Assembly: GCF_001421665.1 (NCBI RefSeq)
Contig: NZ_LMKV01000028.1
Location: forward strand, 248,857-312,856
DNA from: Sphingobium sp. Leaf26
GTDB taxonomy: Bacteria; Pseudomonadota; Alphaproteobacteria; Sphingomonadales; Sphingomonadaceae
DNA length: 64,000 bases
Direction: 5' to 3'
The notes under the pieces were generated by a model. It ran no database searches and was not told the DNA's origin. It saw nothing but the letters and a program-made list of their open reading frames with translations. Below, piece by piece: positions 8,873 to 16,917 of the stretch (position 1 is its first letter; each line of letters starts with the position of its first letter). The translations under genes were made by a program, and so were the position numbers.

Positions 8873-9478
8873 ATGATCCACATTCTAGACCATCAGTCTT
8901 CCCGTCCCCGCCATGCCCTCGTCCAATCGATGTTCGTGGACCGCAAGGCGCTGTTCGTTGATTTCTTCGGCTGGGACATCCCGGTTCTCGACGGCCGTTT
9001 CGAGATGGACCAGTTCGACACCGACGATGCCCTCTACGTCATCGTGGCAGACGCGGAGGGTAGCCATGCCGCCTCGCTGCGTCTGCTGCCGACGGAGCGC
9101 CCCCACATGCTCCGCACAATTTTTCCCGATCTATGCCCGCTCGGCGTGCCCGAGGATGGCTGCACCTGGGAAAGCACGCGGTTGTGCCTGCCGCGCCGCC
9201 ATGGCGCTGCGCGCCGACGCGCGTTGCGCAACCAACTCTTCTCCGCCGCCGTCGACCTCGCTCTCCAGCGCGGAATCAAGCGCTATACCGGTGTTCTTCC
9301 CGAGCCGTTCCGCAAGGAACTGCTCGCCATGGGTTGGAGAGCCGAGCCGCTCGGCCCTGCCGTTCGCATGCAGGGCGGACTGGTCGGTGCCTTTCTCGTT
9401 CACATCGATCCGGATACGCCGCGCCGCCTGTCCTGGACACAGACCTATGTCGATGCGGACATGGCGGTGGTGGCATGA
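8873..9478 (+). CDS. luxI: Acyl-homoserine-lactone synthase (LuxI family)
   Basis: A 201-residue cytoplasmic enzyme that makes an N-acyl-homoserine lactone from SAM and an acyl carrier. The family's conserved residues are visible in order: VDRKALFVDFFGW (Arg, Phe, Trp), EMDQFDTDDALY (the two Asp), SLRLLPT (Arg), and WESTRLCLPRR (Glu, Arg). ATG 8873 is preceded by GGAGG (8861). The stop overlaps the start of the dioxygenase gene (ATGA), and that gene in turn overlaps the FseA-like gene, so the three form one translationally coupled operon. No luxR lies nearby, so the receptor must be encoded elsewhere. By position it corresponds to traI1 of ICEMlSym(R7A). Confidence 0.95.
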   Translation: MIHILDHQSSRPRHALVQSMFVDRKALFVDFFGWDIPVLDGRFEMDQFDTDDALYVIVADAEGSHAASLRLLPTERPHMLRTIFPDLCPLGVPEDGCTWESTRLCLPRRHGAARRRALRNQLFSAAVDLALQRGIKRYTGVLPEPFRKELLAMGWRAEPLGPAVRMQGGLVGAFLVHIDPDTPRRLSWTQTYVDADMAVVA

Positions 9479-10338
9479 GCAGCGCCGATCGCTTTGCCGC
9501 CGCTCTCTATCGGGATGGCTGGTCCCTCCTGCCAAGGGCCTTACCCCCCACCGATCTGCAGGCGCTCGAAAAGGACCTTGCCGACGCCTTTGCCAGGACC
9601 CCTCTATGCCAGGGCCCGTTCTACGGCGAGCGCACCCGGCGGTTCGGCGCGCTGCTTGGCCGCTCGGCCCTGGCCGAGCGCCTCGTCATGCATCCGGCGA
9701 TCCTGGCTATCGTCGAAGCAATGCTGCTGCCGTGGTGCGAGCGTATCGCCCTTAATCTTACCCAGGCGATCGAAATCACGCCCGGCGCCCTGCCGCAACT
9801 CCCGCATCGCGACCAGGACATGTGGCAAGGCCCAAAGGGCAGTGTCGAATATCTCGTCAACGTCATGTGGCCCCTGACGCCATTCACGCGTCAGAACGGA
9901 GGCACCCGGCTCTGGCCCGGCAGCCATCTCGACCAGGATGTCGCATTGTTCCCGGAAGAGGAATCCGTCGTCCCGCATGTCGGCTTGGGTGACGCACTCA
10001 TGTTCCTCGGATCGACGCTGCATGGCGGGGGCGGCAACGCAAGCACCGCTCCGCGCCGCGGGATCATCGTCAGCTACTGCCTCGGATGGCTCAAGCCCTT
10101 CGAACTCCAGTGGCTGGTCTACCCGCCCTCTGTCGCCCGGGGCTTTTCTCCGGACCTTGCCGCCTTGGTCGGCTATGCGCAGCATCGCCCGAATCTTGGA
10201 AATGTCGAGGGCCAGTGCCCATCCATCCTTCTAAGCGACGAGGTGCCCCGCCACCTGCCTGCGGTCGACGCCCTGCGGTCGGACCAGGTCGAAGCCGCGA
10301 ACCTCTTCGTACGTGGCCAGATGGGTGAGATGGGGTGA
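9475..10338 (+). CDS. Phytanoyl-CoA dioxygenase (PhyH) family protein
   Basis: A 287-residue Fe(II)/2-oxoglutarate-dependent dioxygenase. The facial triad is visible as HRD in LPHRDQDMW (around residue 111) and the distal His in GSTLHGGGGNAS (around residue 183), with a basic 2-oxoglutarate anchor in RRGIIVSY. It overlaps luxI by four bases and the next gene by TGATG. PhyH genes coupled to luxI are, to my knowledge, a recurring arrangement in sphingomonads, so it may modify the AHL acyl chain or a precursor, but its substrate is unproven. The ICEMlSym(R7A) operon lacks such a gene at this position, which makes this version of the module distinct. Confidence 0.9.
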   Translation: MSSADRFAAALYRDGWSLLPRALPPTDLQALEKDLADAFARTPLCQGPFYGERTRRFGALLGRSALAERLVMHPAILAIVEAMLLPWCERIALNLTQAIEITPGALPQLPHRDQDMWQGPKGSVEYLVNVMWPLTPFTRQNGGTRLWPGSHLDQDVALFPEEESVVPHVGLGDALMFLGSTLHGGGGNASTAPRRGIIVSYCLGWLKPFELQWLVYPPSVARGFSPDLAALVGYAQHRPNLGNVEGQCPSILLSDEVPRHLPAVDALRSDQVEAANLFVRGQMGEMG

Positions 10339-11070
10339 TGACCGTGCCCGGCCGCGCCCGCCTCGACAGGCTCAGCACGCTTGCGCGAAGCGGGCGTGCC
10401 GGGCTTGCCTGGGAAATCAGGCGGCGCGACCCCGCCTATCGTAGCGCGGTCCTGGACCTTGCAGACCAGCCGACGGGAGCCGTCATTTCCGCCAGCTTCA
10501 CTGCAGACTGGGGGCTGCACTTTCGCTGAAGATCCGGCGTCGGATTGCGCCAAGGTCCTGCCGATCTGGTCGGCGGCCGCGGACCCGTGCGTGCTTCGGG
10601 CCCGCGTCGTGCCGCCGACTGCAATTGCCGCCCCCCTCTGGTTCGACCTAAGGTCACGCCATGCCCTCCGAATCCAAGGTCAGGATGTCGAACATCTGGC
10701 CTTCGCCGCCGGGGGAGAGATCGCACGCCTCGACATTCTGGGTGGCCTTGGCGAAGGAGACCGCTTCGTCCTTCTTTTCGAAATGGCTGCGGACACCCGG
10801 ATGGACGGGCAGATGCGCGCAATTCGCCGCATCTGCCATCCCGCGCGGCGAGAGGAAGTGTCGTTACGGCTGATGCGACACCATCAGTCCCTTCTTGCCT
10901 GCGATGCCCAAGCTTCAGGGGCGAGCCTGCGCGAGATTGCCATTTTGGTTCTGGGCGAGGGTGACTGGCCCGGCGATGGTGAGCATCGCAAGTCGCAGGC
11001 CCGTCGGCTGATCGAGGCTGGGAAGCGTTTGCTGCGCCAAGGGCCTGGCGCCGTGCTGAATGCGATCTAA
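10338..11070 (+). CDS. FseA-like DUF6499-DUF2285 activator, expressed across a +1 frameshift
   Basis: Two frames code one protein. Frame one (10338-10529, 63 residues) has the DUF6499 motif LAWEIRRRDPAYRSA and stops at TGA 10527. The second frame continues the same domain family without a gap: ...SFTADWGLHF joins AEDPASDCAKVLPIW, then a DUF2285 helix-turn-helix (SLREIAILVLGEGDWPGD, KSQARRLIEAGKRLL) to 11070. Reading TTT (10521-10523) then slipping +1 onto TTC gives a 243-residue fusion. In ICEMlSym(R7A) the equivalent genes msi172/msi171 are fused by programmed +1 frameshifting into FseA, the activator of rdfS. Here it is coupled to luxI-phyH and followed by qseC/qseM-like genes. A simple inactivating insertion or a sequencing error remains possible. 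Confidence 0.8.
10518..10530 (+). other. Candidate +1 ribosomal frameshift site (CAC TTT CGC TGA)
   Basis: The zero frame reads CAC TTT CGC TGA. A +1 slip of the Phe tRNA from TTT to TTC is cognate in both positions, and the next codons become GCT GAA GAT, which restores the conserved F-A-E-D of the family. A stop codon follows one codon after the slip. The geometry is what a programmed +1 shift needs. Confidence 0.65.
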
Positions 11071-11110
11071 TTCACGCGCGGTGTCTGACGCGATAAGGTT
11101 CAAACCGCGT

Positions 11111-11329
11111 CTAATTCGGCTCTATCGGCTGGACAAGATCCGCCGGCATCGCGTTCACGGATTGCGCCAGCATCCAGATGGAGATGGCTGTTGGATTTCG
11201 CTGCCCACGTTCGAGCCATCCGATATAGCTTTGAGAAAACCCGGACTTTTCAGCCACAGCTTCCTGCGTGAGACCCTGCTGCTTCCTTAGACGAGTAAAG
11301 TTCTCCCCGATGACCCTGCGCATATCCAT
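11111..11329 (-). CDS. XRE-family repressor, QseC-like
   Basis: A 72-residue single-domain helix-turn-helix protein (ENFTRLRKQQGLTQEAVAEK, then SGFSQSYIGWLERGQRNPT), the size and fold of QseC and of restriction-modification controller (C) proteins. It is transcribed away from a small DUF2285 gene, with a palindrome between them, exactly the qseC/qseM arrangement of ICEMlSym(R7A), where QseC represses qseM and activates itself. Its 3' end converges on the end of the FseA-like gene, with a gap of 40 bases. A second pair with the same layout lies at 25.6-26.2 kb. Confidence 0.82.
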   Translation of the reverse strand: MDMRRVIGENFTRLRKQQGLTQEAVAEKSGFSQSYIGWLERGQRNPTAISIWMLAQSVNAMPADLVQPIEPN

Positions 11330-11361
11330 CGCTCAACCGTCGGGGAATTGCGGCGCGCTCG

Positions 11362-11381
11362 TTATTCACTATAATGAATAA
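11362..11381. promoter_or_regulatory. Palindromic operator between qseC-like and qseM-like genes
   Basis: Inverted repeat TTATTCA-6 bases-TGAATAA, with perfect 7-bp arms, in the 87-base divergent promoter region. It is AT-rich in GC-rich surroundings. This is the expected place for the QseC-like repressor to bind and choose between the two promoters. Confidence 0.65.
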
Positions 11382-11416
11382 TTGCTCGCATGGGATGGGA
11401 TTGGAGTGTGCGTTCG

Positions 11417-11689
11417 ATGATCGATGGGCAGCCGCTAATGGCTCTCGCACCGCAGAGCCACAGCCCAACCGATTACGATCGATCGCAACTGGCGCTCTAT
11501 GCCGCCATTCTCGACTGGTTAGATGGAGGACGGGGCTGGGCAGACGGCGCGCGAACTCTCATGGGTCTCAATCCGTCTGATGCGGGTGCATGTGACTGTT
11601 GGCAGTCTCATGCGAAACGTGCCGAATGGCTCACTGGTGGTGGCTTGCAAGGCGCAATTCTCGCTTTTGGCTCTCGTACGAACCTGTAA
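11417..11689 (+). CDS. Small DUF2285 protein, QseM-like antiactivator
   Basis: A 90-residue protein consisting of one DUF2285-type unit: YDRSQLALYAAILDWLDGG, RTLMGLNPSDAGA, and CWQSHAKRAEWLTGGGL. In ICEMlSym(R7A) the small DUF2285 protein QseM binds and blocks both TraR and FseA, so conjugation stays off in most cells. I start it at ATG 11417, with GGAG ten bases upstream; ATG 11390 is an alternative. It is divergent from the XRE gene. A paralogue is at 25913-26179, clearly related but not close (LALYAALLDAD, LMGLNPNDPGARGCWASHLRRARWI). Confidence 0.8.
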   Translation: MIDGQPLMALAPQSHSPTDYDRSQLALYAAILDWLDGGRGWADGARTLMGLNPSDAGACDCWQSHAKRAEWLTGGGLQGAILAFGSRTNL

Positions 11690-11893
11690 AGCCGCATCGC
11701 GGCCCGGCCGCTCGTTCCTGCTCGTGACCCCCAGTGGAGGCAAGCTCGGGCACTGAAATTACCGTCCGACCGGAAACAGGAGGGATGGCATTTGTTGCTT
11801 CCCCGTTGTCACGCTTTCTGACCCGCGGACAAAAATGACGAGGCCGACACGACGGTAGCCTGATAGGCCGACCGCTAGCACTTGGTTTTGATG

Positions 11894-12814
11894 TTAATCC
11901 CGATCGTCAATGTCTGCGACGGTTTCACGCAGTTGAGCACGCAGCCAAGCCAAACCGCTATCCTGTTTACGCATTTGATGAAACATCATGACATCCATCA
12001 TAGTGGGCATCGACACGGGAACGTCCCAGACTGCTAAAGGTAGGTTCCGCGCTGCAGTCTTGACGAGGCGGCTATTGAGGATCGCGATGAGATTTGTCTC
12101 GATCAGGGATGGGGGTATGCAACTGAAATTTGGTGCAACCAGAGCAATGCGGCCCGTGCCTCCATAAATGGACAGCTGCTGGTCGGACAATATGCTCGCC
12201 AGCCTGACACGGTCGAATTTCACGATCGCCTGGGGCAGAGACAATATTGTTTCTAGCGTCGGCTGGACTTGCAGGGCAGGATTGCCCCGCCAGCCTACCA
12301 AGACCAAGTCGTTGGCAACGAGCGGCTCTATGATGTATTCCGGGTCGGAATAGATACTGGGGGTCAGGACAAGGTCGAGTTCGCCTTTGTGCAACAATGG
12401 CGAGGGATCACCCACAGGGGGACGCACTTCCAGCATCAGGTGGGGCGCATGGTAAGAGAGGCGCCGTGTCAACGCGGGCAGGATGACTGGCACGAGATGG
12501 TCAGGCATTTCGATCGTAAAGCGGCGTGTAGAGGTGGAGGCGATGAATGATCGCTCGATCTCGACGACCCCAGTGATGCTTAGAATTGCTTCCCGCAACG
12601 GCTGACGCATCGAGTCCGCTAGTGCAGTCGGCATCATCCGGCGTCCTGTCACAATCAAAAGCTCATCTTCGAAATGCTGACGCAGGCGCGCGAGTGCTGC
12701 GCTCATCGCCGACTGACCGACATGCATTCGGTTAGCCGCGCGCGTAACATTCTGTTCTTCCAAAAGAATGTCCAGCGCTACGAGCAAATTTAGATCCAGG
12801 CCTTTCAGACGCAT
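11894..12814 (-). CDS. LysR-family transcriptional regulator
   Basis: 306 residues. The N-terminal winged helix-turn-helix reads LDLNLLVALDILLEEQNVTRAANRMHVGQSAMSAALARLR, followed by a substrate-binding domain; the pattern (MRLKGLDLNLL, DHLVPVILPALTRRL) resembles the NodD/LinR branch of LysR proteins. I place the start at 12814 because GGAG sits six bases upstream; longer starts up to 12976 add no family sequence. It is divergent from the TonB receptor at 13015, so it likely controls the whole glycoside cluster from the 200-base region between them. The inducer is unknown but is probably a glycoside or aglycone. Confidence 0.9.
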   Translation of the reverse strand: MRLKGLDLNLLVALDILLEEQNVTRAANRMHVGQSAMSAALARLRQHFEDELLIVTGRRMMPTALADSMRQPLREAILSITGVVEIERSFIASTSTRRFTIEMPDHLVPVILPALTRRLSYHAPHLMLEVRPPVGDPSPLLHKGELDLVLTPSIYSDPEYIIEPLVANDLVLVGWRGNPALQVQPTLETILSLPQAIVKFDRVRLASILSDQQLSIYGGTGRIALVAPNFSCIPPSLIETNLIAILNSRLVKTAARNLPLAVWDVPVSMPTMMDVMMFHQMRKQDSGLAWLRAQLRETVADIDDRD

Positions 12815-13014
12815 TGCGATCTCCATCCAGAAGCATGTCAAATATCGGTAGAAAAGCATTGAAACAAACAATTTTTCAGATGCCACCCGCGATGGCATTG
12901 TTTGCAGGCTACGAAGGGTCGGCAACGAACGACCATGAGTCAGCGCCAATAAAAAGGCTGACTGCCGCATCGTCATAGGGTGCAGATGGTCCAGCCCCTC
13001 AGGAGGGATGCAAA

Positions 13015-15357
13015 ATGCGCAAGCTGATATTCATGCTGTTTCTTGGAGCAGCCGCGCCGGCTCTCGCTCAGGCTGATGCGACCAATCCGCCCGCTAAGTT
13101 GGATGCCACCATGGACGGCTCGACCGACATCGTGGTGACTGCCCAGCGGCGCGCCGAACGGTTGCAGGACGTGCCGGTTAGCGTCACAGCAGTAACCGCC
13201 GAAGGGCTTGAAGCGCGCGGGATCAGCAATCTTAGCCAGTTGAGCCAGGCGGCGCCCAGCCTTCAGGTCAGTGGCGAGAATAATTTCACGGTGCGCGGCG
13301 TCGGGACCCTGGCATTTCAGCAGGGGCTGGAATCAAGCGTCGCCATCGCGCAGGACGAGGTCAATCTGGTCAGTTCGATCCTGGGCGGCGCAGTGGGGAC
13401 ATTTTACGATGTTGCGCAGGTCGAAGTATTGAGCGGACCGCAAGGCCTGTTGTTCGGGAAGAACGCGTCGGCGGGTCTGCTCAATATCGTGACGCGGCGT
13501 CCGGAGCTGGGCGAGTTCGGCGGCGATCTGCAGCTGGAAGGCGTGCATCGTCCGACCACGCCGAACAATGGGTCGGGCTTTATCGGGCAGGGCACGATCA
13601 ACGTGCCGATCGGCGAAAAATCGGCATTGCGCATCAACGCCGTCTATTCGTCGCAGGATCCGGTGGTGAAGTTCGTCGGCAGCGGCAGGGGCGATTTCGG
13701 CCAGACCCAATATGGCGTGCGCGCGAAATATTTGATCGAATTCAGCGACGCGGCCTCGCTCTACATCATCGGCGACTATAATGAAGAACATGGCATCGCG
13801 ACCTATTTCGATCGCCCCTATGCCAGCCTGGCACCCAATGCGCAGGCGTTGGGTTCGCTTCGCGCCATCGGCATCGAACCGGGCCTGGACACTTTGCTGA
13901 TCGGCGGTGGGGGCGACTTTTATCGCGACGTGAAGCGTGGCGGCATCCAGGCGAAGTTTTCCTATGAACTTCCGTCCGGTGTCGAAATCAGCAATATCGC
14001 AGCATGGAAGGCCGCGAGCCGTCGTCAGAATTTCGATACCGATTATACCAATGTGAACGGCGTCGACATCAATAGGTCGGCGACGGACTATAATCAGTTC
14101 ACGAACGAATTGCGGGTCGCGCTTCCCGCGGCCAATCGATTGACCGGACAGGTCGGCCTGTTTTTCTACAGCGGCCATACGAAGAACGACAGTGCACTTT
14201 ATGGCTTCAACTTCCTGCCTACGGCTGCTCTGCCCAACTTCCCCTTTTGCGTCGGTGCAACGAATATTGGCACCGGTCCTGGCCAGTGTCGGCGCAGCAA
14301 CACCGCTTTCATCGGGCAGGACGGAAGGTTCGATCTGGACAGCAAAAGCTACGCTGGATTCGGGCAGTTTACCTATGAGGTGGTCGACAATCTGAAGCTC
14401 ATCGCGGGTGGCCGTGTCACGCACGACAGGCTCAGCGGTGACCTGGCACAACATCAGGGCCAGTATTTCGTGACGCTAGGCGTTCCACTCGTGACGTCCG
14501 ACCAGGTGTCCAACACCAATTTCAGCTATCGTCTTGGTGCGCAATATAATTTCACGCGCGACATCATGCTCTACGGCACGTTCGGGCGCGGGTATAAGGG
14601 GCCGGGTTTCTCGCAGAATGTTCCGCGTCTGGGCGTGTCGCCGGTCGTCCAGCCGGAGATCAACAATAATATTGAAGTTGGCCTGAAGTCGAGCCTGCTG
14701 GATCGCAAACTGGTGTTCAACCTGACGGCGTTCCGGTCGAAGTTCAAAAATCTTCAGGTTTCGTCCTTCAACCCGGAATTGGGATCGACGGTCGTCCAGA
14801 ACGCCGCGTCGGCCAAAAGCCAGGGCCTCGAGATGTCGATCAACGCCCGGCCGCAGCGTGGCCTGACGTTCAATGTGGCAGCGACCTTGCTGGACTCCAA
14901 GTTCCAGGATTTCCCTGGCACCGAATGCTATAGCGGTCAGCCCGATGCCTCCTGCAACGTGGCGACCGGCCGTCAGTTCAATGCCGGCGGTTTGCGCACC
15001 CCCGCTTCGTCCAAACTGGTGGCCACGGCGCAGGTGCAATATGAGTGGGCGTTGAACACATCGCTCAACGCCTTTGTCGAAGGCAATATCCTGCATCGGT
15101 CGTCGCAATGGTTCACGATCAACCAGGCGCCGGGCACGCGGCTGGGTGGGTATGAGACGCTGGGTGCGAGCATCGGGCTGCAAAGCCTGAACGGCTGGCG
15201 CGCGTCGCTCTTTTGCCGGAACTGTTCCGACAAGTTCGTGCCATCGTCGCTGAGCGTAGATCCGGGCGAGGCCAATAACGGCCGATTGGGCACGGGTTTC
15301 CTGACCAACTTCAATTCCGTCCGCCAGATCGGCGTCAATTTTGGATTTGAGTTCTAA
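13015..15357 (+). CDS. TonB-dependent receptor of the glycoside cluster
   Basis: 780 residues with signal peptide MRKLIFMLFLGAAAPALAQ, TonB-box region DIVVTAQRRAERLQDVPVSV, plug motifs (VEVLSGPQGLLFGKNASAGLLNIVTRRP) and an aromatic barrel terminus (QIGVNFGFEF). It would take a glycoside, probably a plant phenolic glycoside, into the periplasm. It is first in a rightward gene series ending with the GH1 enzyme at 25090, and divergent from the LysR regulator. It differs clearly from the receptor at 3932 (for example SGPQG instead of RGPQG). Confidence 0.93.
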   Translation: MRKLIFMLFLGAAAPALAQADATNPPAKLDATMDGSTDIVVTAQRRAERLQDVPVSVTAVTAEGLEARGISNLSQLSQAAPSLQVSGENNFTVRGVGTLAFQQGLESSVAIAQDEVNLVSSILGGAVGTFYDVAQVEVLSGPQGLLFGKNASAGLLNIVTRRPELGEFGGDLQLEGVHRPTTPNNGSGFIGQGTINVPIGEKSALRINAVYSSQDPVVKFVGSGRGDFGQTQYGVRAKYLIEFSDAASLYIIGDYNEEHGIATYFDRPYASLAPNAQALGSLRAIGIEPGLDTLLIGGGGDFYRDVKRGGIQAKFSYELPSGVEISNIAAWKAASRRQNFDTDYTNVNGVDINRSATDYNQFTNELRVALPAANRLTGQVGLFFYSGHTKNDSALYGFNFLPTAALPNFPFCVGATNIGTGPGQCRRSNTAFIGQDGRFDLDSKSYAGFGQFTYEVVDNLKLIAGGRVTHDRLSGDLAQHQGQYFVTLGVPLVTSDQVSNTNFSYRLGAQYNFTRDIMLYGTFGRGYKGPGFSQNVPRLGVSPVVQPEINNNIEVGLKSSLLDRKLVFNLTAFRSKFKNLQVSSFNPELGSTVVQNAASAKSQGLEMSINARPQRGLTFNVAATLLDSKFQDFPGTECYSGQPDASCNVATGRQFNAGGLRTPASSKLVATAQVQYEWALNTSLNAFVEGNILHRSSQWFTINQAPGTRLGGYETLGASIGLQSLNGWRASLFCRNCSDKFVPSSLSVDPGEANNGRLGTGFLTNFNSVRQIGVNFGFEF

Positions 15358-15446
15358 TCGGGTCCGGCGATCCTGACTGTCGCTGGACCGCCGGGACAAA
15401 CATCACATTCCCTGTTTTTCGTGCGCTTGCTGGAGGCTGACTACCG

Positions 15447-16451
15447 ATGACATCCAAGATCAAACGCGGCGTCAGCCTCTATAGTTTTCAGGAGGAAATG
15501 TTCCTCGGGCAAATGACGGTGGACGACTGCGTCGCCTTTGCCGCGTCCATCGGCGCTCAGGGGATCGAGATCCTGCCCGAACAGAATATGCCGACATTCC
15601 CGAATATATCGGACCATGACATAGCCGCATGGCATGACATGATGGCGCGGCATGGCACGGAACTGACCTGCTATGACATGTTTCTCGACACCAAGGCCCG
15701 CAAGGACCGGTTGATGACCGATGACGAGCAGGTCGCGTCGATCCGACGGGATCTCCTGCTCTGCAACAAACTGGGCATTCGCAATATGCGGGTGCTGGTG
15801 TTCGTGCGACCGGACATATTGGAGCGATGCGTTCCCTACGCCGAAGAACTGGACGTGCATATGGGCGTGGAGGTCCATGCCCCTTGGCATATGGACCATG
15901 CCTGGATCCTGCGCACGGTAGAGGTCGCAGACCGGCTGGGCACCCGGCATCTTGGCCTGCTGCCCGACATGGGCATTTTCATGAAACATTATCCGCCGGT
16001 CTTCTGCGACCGCTTCATCCGGCAGGGCGCTCGGCCTGAAGTCGTCCAGTTCATTCTGGATCAGCATGAACAGAAGATCATGGCGGAATATGTCATCTAC
16101 GAAGTCGCCGTGAAGATGAGGGGCAACAAGGCGGAAGTGGCCATGGTCGAAACGCTGCGTCATCACCCCTATGCCAACCCCAGGCGTATTCGTGATTACA
16201 TACCCTATTTTCGCCATATCCAGGCGAAATTCTATGAAATGGATGCGGACTGCACCGATCCGACCCATGCTTATGAGGAGGTCATCAACGAACTCGTCGC
16301 GGGCGGCTGGGACGGTTATCTGTCGAGCGAATATGAAGGCAATCGCTGGGTCCAGGATGTGCAGCCGGTCGACAGCCGCGAACAGGTGCGACGTCAGCAC
16401 ATCATGTTCGATCGGTTGATCGCCAAGGCCGAGGCGCGGGATGCAGCTTAG
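15447..16451 (+). CDS. Sugar isomerase/epimerase TIM-barrel protein, likely C-glycoside deglycosidase alpha subunit (CarB/DgpB-like)
   Basis: 334 residues of the xylose-isomerase-like TIM barrel family. The start (KRGVSLYSFQEEMFLGQMTVDD) and metal-ligand candidates (MGVEVHAPWHMDH, HLGLLPDMGIFM, YLSSEYEGNRW) fit the alpha subunit of C-deglycosidases, where a divalent metal assists beta-elimination from a 3-oxo-glycoside. The strongest support is the next gene, a DUF6379 protein, the fixed beta-subunit partner. Known CarB/CarC and DgpB/DgpC pairs form an alpha-beta complex. Family knowledge supports C-C bond cleavage; the actual aglycone is inferred. If the pair has drifted, O-glycosides of 3-oxo sugars could be the substrates. 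Confidence 0.82.
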   Translation: MTSKIKRGVSLYSFQEEMFLGQMTVDDCVAFAASIGAQGIEILPEQNMPTFPNISDHDIAAWHDMMARHGTELTCYDMFLDTKARKDRLMTDDEQVASIRRDLLLCNKLGIRNMRVLVFVRPDILERCVPYAEELDVHMGVEVHAPWHMDHAWILRTVEVADRLGTRHLGLLPDMGIFMKHYPPVFCDRFIRQGARPEVVQFILDQHEQKIMAEYVIYEVAVKMRGNKAEVAMVETLRHHPYANPRRIRDYIPYFRHIQAKFYEMDADCTDPTHAYEEVINELVAGGWDGYLSSEYEGNRWVQDVQPVDSREQVRRQHIMFDRLIAKAEARDAA

Positions 16452-16523
16452 CCGGTCGGCTAAGGCCCAGACGCTATCCTCAAACGCTGGCCGTTTCCCG
16501 CATTTTGAAAGGCAATCGACGCG

Positions 16524-16913
16524 ATGTTCGACAAATATATTTTGGTAGACGGCAGCCTGCGCAACGCGGCGGACGGCTTTTCTTTCGATGTCATGCTGGG
16601 CTATTATCGCGGCCTTGGCCTGTCTATGATCGAAGACTTGGTGGTCAGCGTCGATGGCCAGGCCGTCCCGCGTGACGCCATATGGTTTGATGAAGGCAAA
16701 GGCCCCATCACGCTTTCGGACATGGAACAGGCCTATGACCGACGCTGGCCATTTGGCAGCAAGGCGACGATCATAGTGAAACATCCGCAACCGCTTGCTG
16801 CGGGCGATCACCAGTTATCGCTCAAGGAAGTGCTGCGCATATCCTATCTTCCCTTCCCGCTAGTGGCGGAGGACAGCAAAACGCTGACACTGGCGCCGAC
16901 CGTGGCGGCATAG
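16524..16913 (+). CDS. DUF6379 protein, likely C-glycoside deglycosidase beta subunit (CarC/DgpC-like)
   Basis: A 129-residue beta-rich protein (MFDKYILVDGSLRNAADGF, LGYYRGLGLSMIEDLVVSVDG, REVLRIS-type strand LKEVLRISYLPFPL) that matches the small C-deglycosidase beta-subunit domain. Such proteins complete the active site of the TIM-barrel alpha subunit, which is encoded immediately upstream. It has no signal peptide, so the complex is cytoplasmic. Its stop is four bases before the MFS transporter start, so they are one transcript. Alone it would be hard to name; the pairing with 15447-16451 and the GMC oxidoreductase makes the call firm. Confidence 0.82.
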   Translation: MFDKYILVDGSLRNAADGFSFDVMLGYYRGLGLSMIEDLVVSVDGQAVPRDAIWFDEGKGPITLSDMEQAYDRRWPFGSKATIIVKHPQPLAAGDHQLSLKEVLRISYLPFPLVAEDSKTLTLAPTVAA

Positions 16914-16917
16914 GGGT

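Noticed and set aside
11523..11756. Overlapping frame ending FLLVTPSGGKLGH after the QseM-like gene
   Set aside because: Most of it lies in an alternative frame of the DUF2285 gene; the short tail could be a remnant but is too little to name.
15441..16811. 456-codon minus-strand frame opposite the deglycosidase subunits
   Set aside because: Shadow of the TIM-barrel and DUF6379 genes, with shadow-like composition.
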